A stretch of 7,828 nt of DNA from an uncultured Alphaproteobacteria bacterium (GTDB lineage Bacteria; Pseudomonadota; Alphaproteobacteria; Bin95): the NCBI GenBank assembly GCA_913060845.1, contig CAJXVF010000096.1, forward strand, positions 1 to 7,828, given 5' to 3'. A program made the translations under genes and the position numbers. Below are positions 5,516 to 7,828 of this stretch, piece after piece. A model generated the notes under the pieces. The model was not told where the DNA came from. It saw only the letters and a list, made by a program, of their open reading frames with translations, and made no database searches. The stretch's first letter is position 1. The number at the start of each line of letters is the position of its first letter.

Positions 5516-6685
5516 ATGCGTATCGCCCGCATCAACGCCACATGGCTCCGCGCGCCAATCCCTGCGGAACGGCAGCATGTGTCCGACTTTGGCCGCATGA
5601 CCTCATTCGATACAACGCTTGTCCGGGTTGAAACTGAGTCCGGGCTGGTGGGCTATGGCGAAGCGAAGGCGGCAGTTGGTTCTCAAGGGAATTGCGCCAG
5701 TCTCGTAGCGTTGATTGAACGAGAATTGGCACCGCTGCTGATTGGCGAGGATTCTGGCGCAATCTCCCGTATTTGGGACATTTGCTACAACGGCAGCCGT
5801 GCCCATTTCGCGATAGACCGGGGCCATAGTTTTCCGGTGATGGGACGCCGTGGGCTAACGACTGCGGCCTTGGGCGGTATCGATATCGCGCTCTGGGATA
5901 TCCTCGGAAAGTCGCTCGATCGGCCCGTGCATCAATTGCTAGGCGGCAAGCGGAAAGACCGGATGCCAGCCTATGCTTCCGGCGGATGGAAGCCAGCAAG
6001 CGAAATTGGTGCTGAGCTGCAAAGCTTCATCGACCGGGGGAATTTCAAAGCCGTCAAAATGCGTGTCGGGTCCCAGGACGGAACGGTTGCGCATTCAATT
6101 GAACGGGTGAAGGCGGCAAGGGACGCGCTCGGGCCGGATATCGACATCATGGTGGACGCCCATGGCACGTATGGCGTTGCGGAAGCCAAACGCTTCGCGC
6201 GCGGCGTCCGGGATTGCGACGTCGCTTGGTTTGAAGAACCGGTGACGGGTGACGATAAACGCGGCATGGCCGAAGTCCGCGCCTACACGGATATTCCAAT
6301 CGCAGCGGGTGAGAGTGAATTCACGCGCTTTGATTTCCGCGATCTGGTTGAATTGCGCGCGGCAGATATCCTCCAGCCTGATCTAGCGATTGCTGGTGGT
6401 ATTACCGAAGCTATGCGGATTGAGGCGATAGCGGCTGCGTGGCAGCTGAAATACGCGCCGCATCTCTGGACCGGTGCGCTCGGCTTCGCGGCTGGCTTGC
6501 ATACAGCGGCAGCGGCGACATCTGGCTTCATTTTGGAATACAGCCTTGGCCACAATCCGCTACTGCATGATTTGGTGAAAGAGGATTTCCCGGTCGAGGA
6601 CGGCGAGGTGGAAATTCCAGATCGGCCCGGTCTTGGCATCACGATTGACGAGGATTTCGTCAAAGAAACGGCGATGCCTGCTTGA
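5516..6685 (+). CDS. Enolase-superfamily enzyme, mandelate racemase/muconate lactonizing type
   Basis: This 389-residue protein has the two-domain MR/MLE architecture: an N-terminal capping domain (about 1-125, with GYGEAK and TTAALGGIDIALWDILGK) followed by a modified TIM barrel. Metal ligands for Mg2+ are Asp214 (MVDAHG), Glu240 (WFEEP) and Glu266 (AAGES). The second-strand motif is Lys181-Met-Arg183, a KxR rather than KxK. Asp289 (LQPD) and His316 (APHLW) form the His-Asp base dyad of the mandelate racemase subgroup, and Glu341 (ILEY) matches its electrophilic glutamate. Together these suggest abstraction of a proton alpha to a carboxylate, most often dehydration of a sugar acid, but the substrate is unknown. 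The ATG at 5516 is chosen because GAAGGAA (5501-5507) lies just upstream and the N-terminus MRIARI fits the family. The frame is also open upstream to an ATG at 5459 inside the flavin reductase gene, but that extension has no family counterpart. Confidence 0.92.
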   Translation: MRIARINATWLRAPIPAERQHVSDFGRMTSFDTTLVRVETESGLVGYGEAKAAVGSQGNCASLVALIERELAPLLIGEDSGAISRIWDICYNGSRAHFAIDRGHSFPVMGRRGLTTAALGGIDIALWDILGKSLDRPVHQLLGGKRKDRMPAYASGGWKPASEIGAELQSFIDRGNFKAVKMRVGSQDGTVAHSIERVKAARDALGPDIDIMVDAHGTYGVAEAKRFARGVRDCDVAWFEEPVTGDDKRGMAEVRAYTDIPIAAGESEFTRFDFRDLVELRAADILQPDLAIAGGITEAMRIEAIAAAWQLKYAPHLWTGALGFAAGLHTAAAATSGFILEYSLGHNPLLHDLVKEDFPVEDGEVEIPDRPGLGITIDEDFVKETAMPA

Positions 6686-6755
6686 GGCCGTGGTATAGCC
6701 ACCCCATCTCAAGTGTTTCAGCCGTTCCCGCAGTGAATGCGGACAAGGATACGCC
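6686..6755 (+). promoter_or_regulatory. Short leader before the DUF2333 gene
   Basis: This 70-base gap holds a good Shine-Dalgarno, AAGGAT (6745-6750), five bases before the ATG at 6756. Just ahead of it is a small hairpin, CCGCA (6728-6732) / TGCGG (6738-6742). No T-run or clear promoter is seen, so read-through from the enolase-superfamily gene is possible. Confidence 0.35.
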
Positions 6756-7745
6756 ATGCTCGCCTGGTTTAAGCGCAAAGCCTTAGCCGCCACCGAATAC
6801 GCCGAAGATGTTGAGGCGGAGATTGATGCCTCAACCGCGCGTTCATGGGGTTGGCTCAAAATTCTGCTGATCGCAATCGTGATCTTTATCCCTTGCTGGT
6901 ATTTGATCGGCGGCCTTGTGTACCAGCGCATCAATGACGATGTGGATTTCCGCCAGGATGCAGCCCTTGCTGAACCGCGGCAAAGCCGTGCTGTTGCGAC
7001 GGCGGCAGCGCTGATCGAGCGAGAGACAGCGCGTTGGTCGCCGAATGAGCAATTCTGGAGCCCGGCAATCACGCTGGACAACATGCCGAATTATCAGCTT
7101 GGCATTGTCGAAGCGGTATCTAGGTTCGCGATTGAGATGGTGGATCAGCTTGGCCGCCAGCGTGGCTCTAGCGCCTCTGACAAGGATCTGGAAGCAGCAG
7201 CAGGCTATCTCCGCTACGACGGCACGATCTGGATTATGCAGGACTGGAAGCCAACTGCATCAGCGGAAGCACAGTATACTCGGGCCGTTGAAGCCTTTGA
7301 GAAATACAATCTTCGGCTTGCCGCCGGTGATGCGATTTATGACAAACGCGCGGATAATCTGATCGCGCTTTTGAACCGGATTGGGGCGGATATGGGCTCA
7401 GCCTCCGCTGCACTTGATCAAAGAACCTTGGAGAGCAATGCGGGCTATTTTGACTTCGGCGCGGACGAAATTCTCTACAATGTCAAAGGCAAGCTTTACG
7501 CGTACTATCTGATCCTTCGGGATGTCGGGACCGATTATTCGGACGTGATTGCGGGTAAGCAGCTCACGCCGATCTGGGACCGGATGCTTTCAAACTTTAA
7601 ACGTGCCGCTGGCATGAACCCGTTGATTGTATCCAATGGCGCACAGGATGGCGCGGTTATGCCGTCGCATCTTTCAGCACTTGGTTTCTACCTGCTGCGC
7701 GCCCGCGTCCAGCTTCGCGAAGTGACGGATACGCTCGCTAAGTAG
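6756..7745 (+). CDS. DUF2333 family single-pass inner-membrane protein
   Basis: This is a 329-residue protein of the DUF2333 family, whose function is not established. A cytoplasmic acidic N-terminal segment (about 1-30) precedes one hydrophobic helix (roughly 34-56, LKILLIAIVIFIPCWYLIGG). The remaining 270 residues are probably periplasmic. Family-like blocks include IERETARWSPNEQFWSPA, LDNMPNYQLGIVEAVSRF, LAAGDAIYDKRADNL and NRIGADMGSASAAL. The length is normal for the family and both ends look complete. The start is supported by AAGGAT five bases upstream. It lies 70 bases after the enolase-superfamily gene on the same strand, with no evident terminator between them, though a functional link is not implied. 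I recognise the family from the conserved wording of the LDNMPN and DNL blocks, but cannot name a role. Confidence 0.9.
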   Translation: MLAWFKRKALAATEYAEDVEAEIDASTARSWGWLKILLIAIVIFIPCWYLIGGLVYQRINDDVDFRQDAALAEPRQSRAVATAAALIERETARWSPNEQFWSPAITLDNMPNYQLGIVEAVSRFAIEMVDQLGRQRGSSASDKDLEAAAGYLRYDGTIWIMQDWKPTASAEAQYTRAVEAFEKYNLRLAAGDAIYDKRADNLIALLNRIGADMGSASAALDQRTLESNAGYFDFGADEILYNVKGKLYAYYLILRDVGTDYSDVIAGKQLTPIWDRMLSNFKRAAGMNPLIVSNGAQDGAVMPSHLSALGFYLLRARVQLREVTDTLAK

Positions 7746-7765
7746 CCGTAGTTGGAGCCGGGACG

Positions 7766-7780
7766 ATGCAGCGCCTCTAC
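7766..7780 (+). CDS. Possible start of a further gene, cut by the adapter
   Basis: An ATG at 7766 with GGAG (7754-7757) eight bases upstream begins the reading MQRLY. The frame then runs into adapter at 7781, so only five genomic codons exist. The spacing from the DUF2333 stop (20 bases) would suit an operon partner, but nothing about the product can be said. Confidence 0.25.
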
Positions 7781-7828
7781 CTGTCTCTTATACACATCTC
7801 CGAGCCCACGAGACCTCTCTACATCTCG
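7781..7828 (-). other. Nextera (Tn5) adapter with i7 index, right end
   Basis: Positions 7781-7799 are the reverse complement of the Tn5 mosaic end, 7800-7814 the read-2 adapter, 7815-7822 the 8-base index CTCTCTAC (as recalled, Nextera i7 N707), and 7823-7828 the start of the P7 flow-cell sequence. This is library sequence. The biological contig ends at 7780. Confidence 0.97.

Overview
The window is a 7,750-base piece of genomic DNA (positions 31-7780) framed on both sides by untrimmed Illumina Nextera (Tn5 transposome) adapter. It looks like a short draft-genome or metagenome contig whose first and last bases are library sequence, not biology. The gene content points to an alphaproteobacterium: an NrdA/NrdB pair of alphaproteobacterial style, a Bpt-type leucyltransferase and a DUF2333 membrane protein. 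GC looks moderate to high by eye. The order within the class cannot be settled from the sequence alone.

Layout. (1) Positions 31-2383, plus strand: the ribonucleotide reductase region. It holds the 3' end of nrdA, a broken periplasmic YHS-domain gene, then intact nrdB. A probable terminator follows nrdA. A perfect 13-bp inverted repeat ends one base before the YHS start codon, and an imperfect 14-bp inverted repeat lies between the YHS gene and nrdB. (2) Positions 2409-4839, minus strand: a tight operon read from right to left. It runs bpt (aspartate/glutamate leucyltransferase), then an unrecognised 357-aa protein overlapping it by 4 bases (ATGA), then a glutathione S-transferase 14 bases further on. 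(3) Positions 4840-5007: a 168-bp divergent intergenic region with a plausible sigma-70 promoter facing bpt. (4) Positions 5008-7745, plus strand: a flavin reductase-domain protein, an enolase-superfamily (mandelate racemase-like) enzyme 16 bases later, and a single-pass DUF2333 membrane protein. A further gene may start at 7766, just before the adapter.

How the genes fit together. NrdA and NrdB form the class I ribonucleotide reductase that makes dNTPs. Bpt tags proteins carrying N-terminal Asp/Glu with Leu for the bacterial N-degron (ClpS/ClpAP) pathway, and its two partners may share an unknown task. The flavin reductase and enolase-superfamily genes look co-transcribed, but their substrates are not visible. 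I saw no phage, CRISPR, toxin, defence or true mobile element. The most noteworthy points are the frameshifted YHS gene inside the nrd locus with its flanking inverted repeats, and the unknown protein translationally coupled to bpt.
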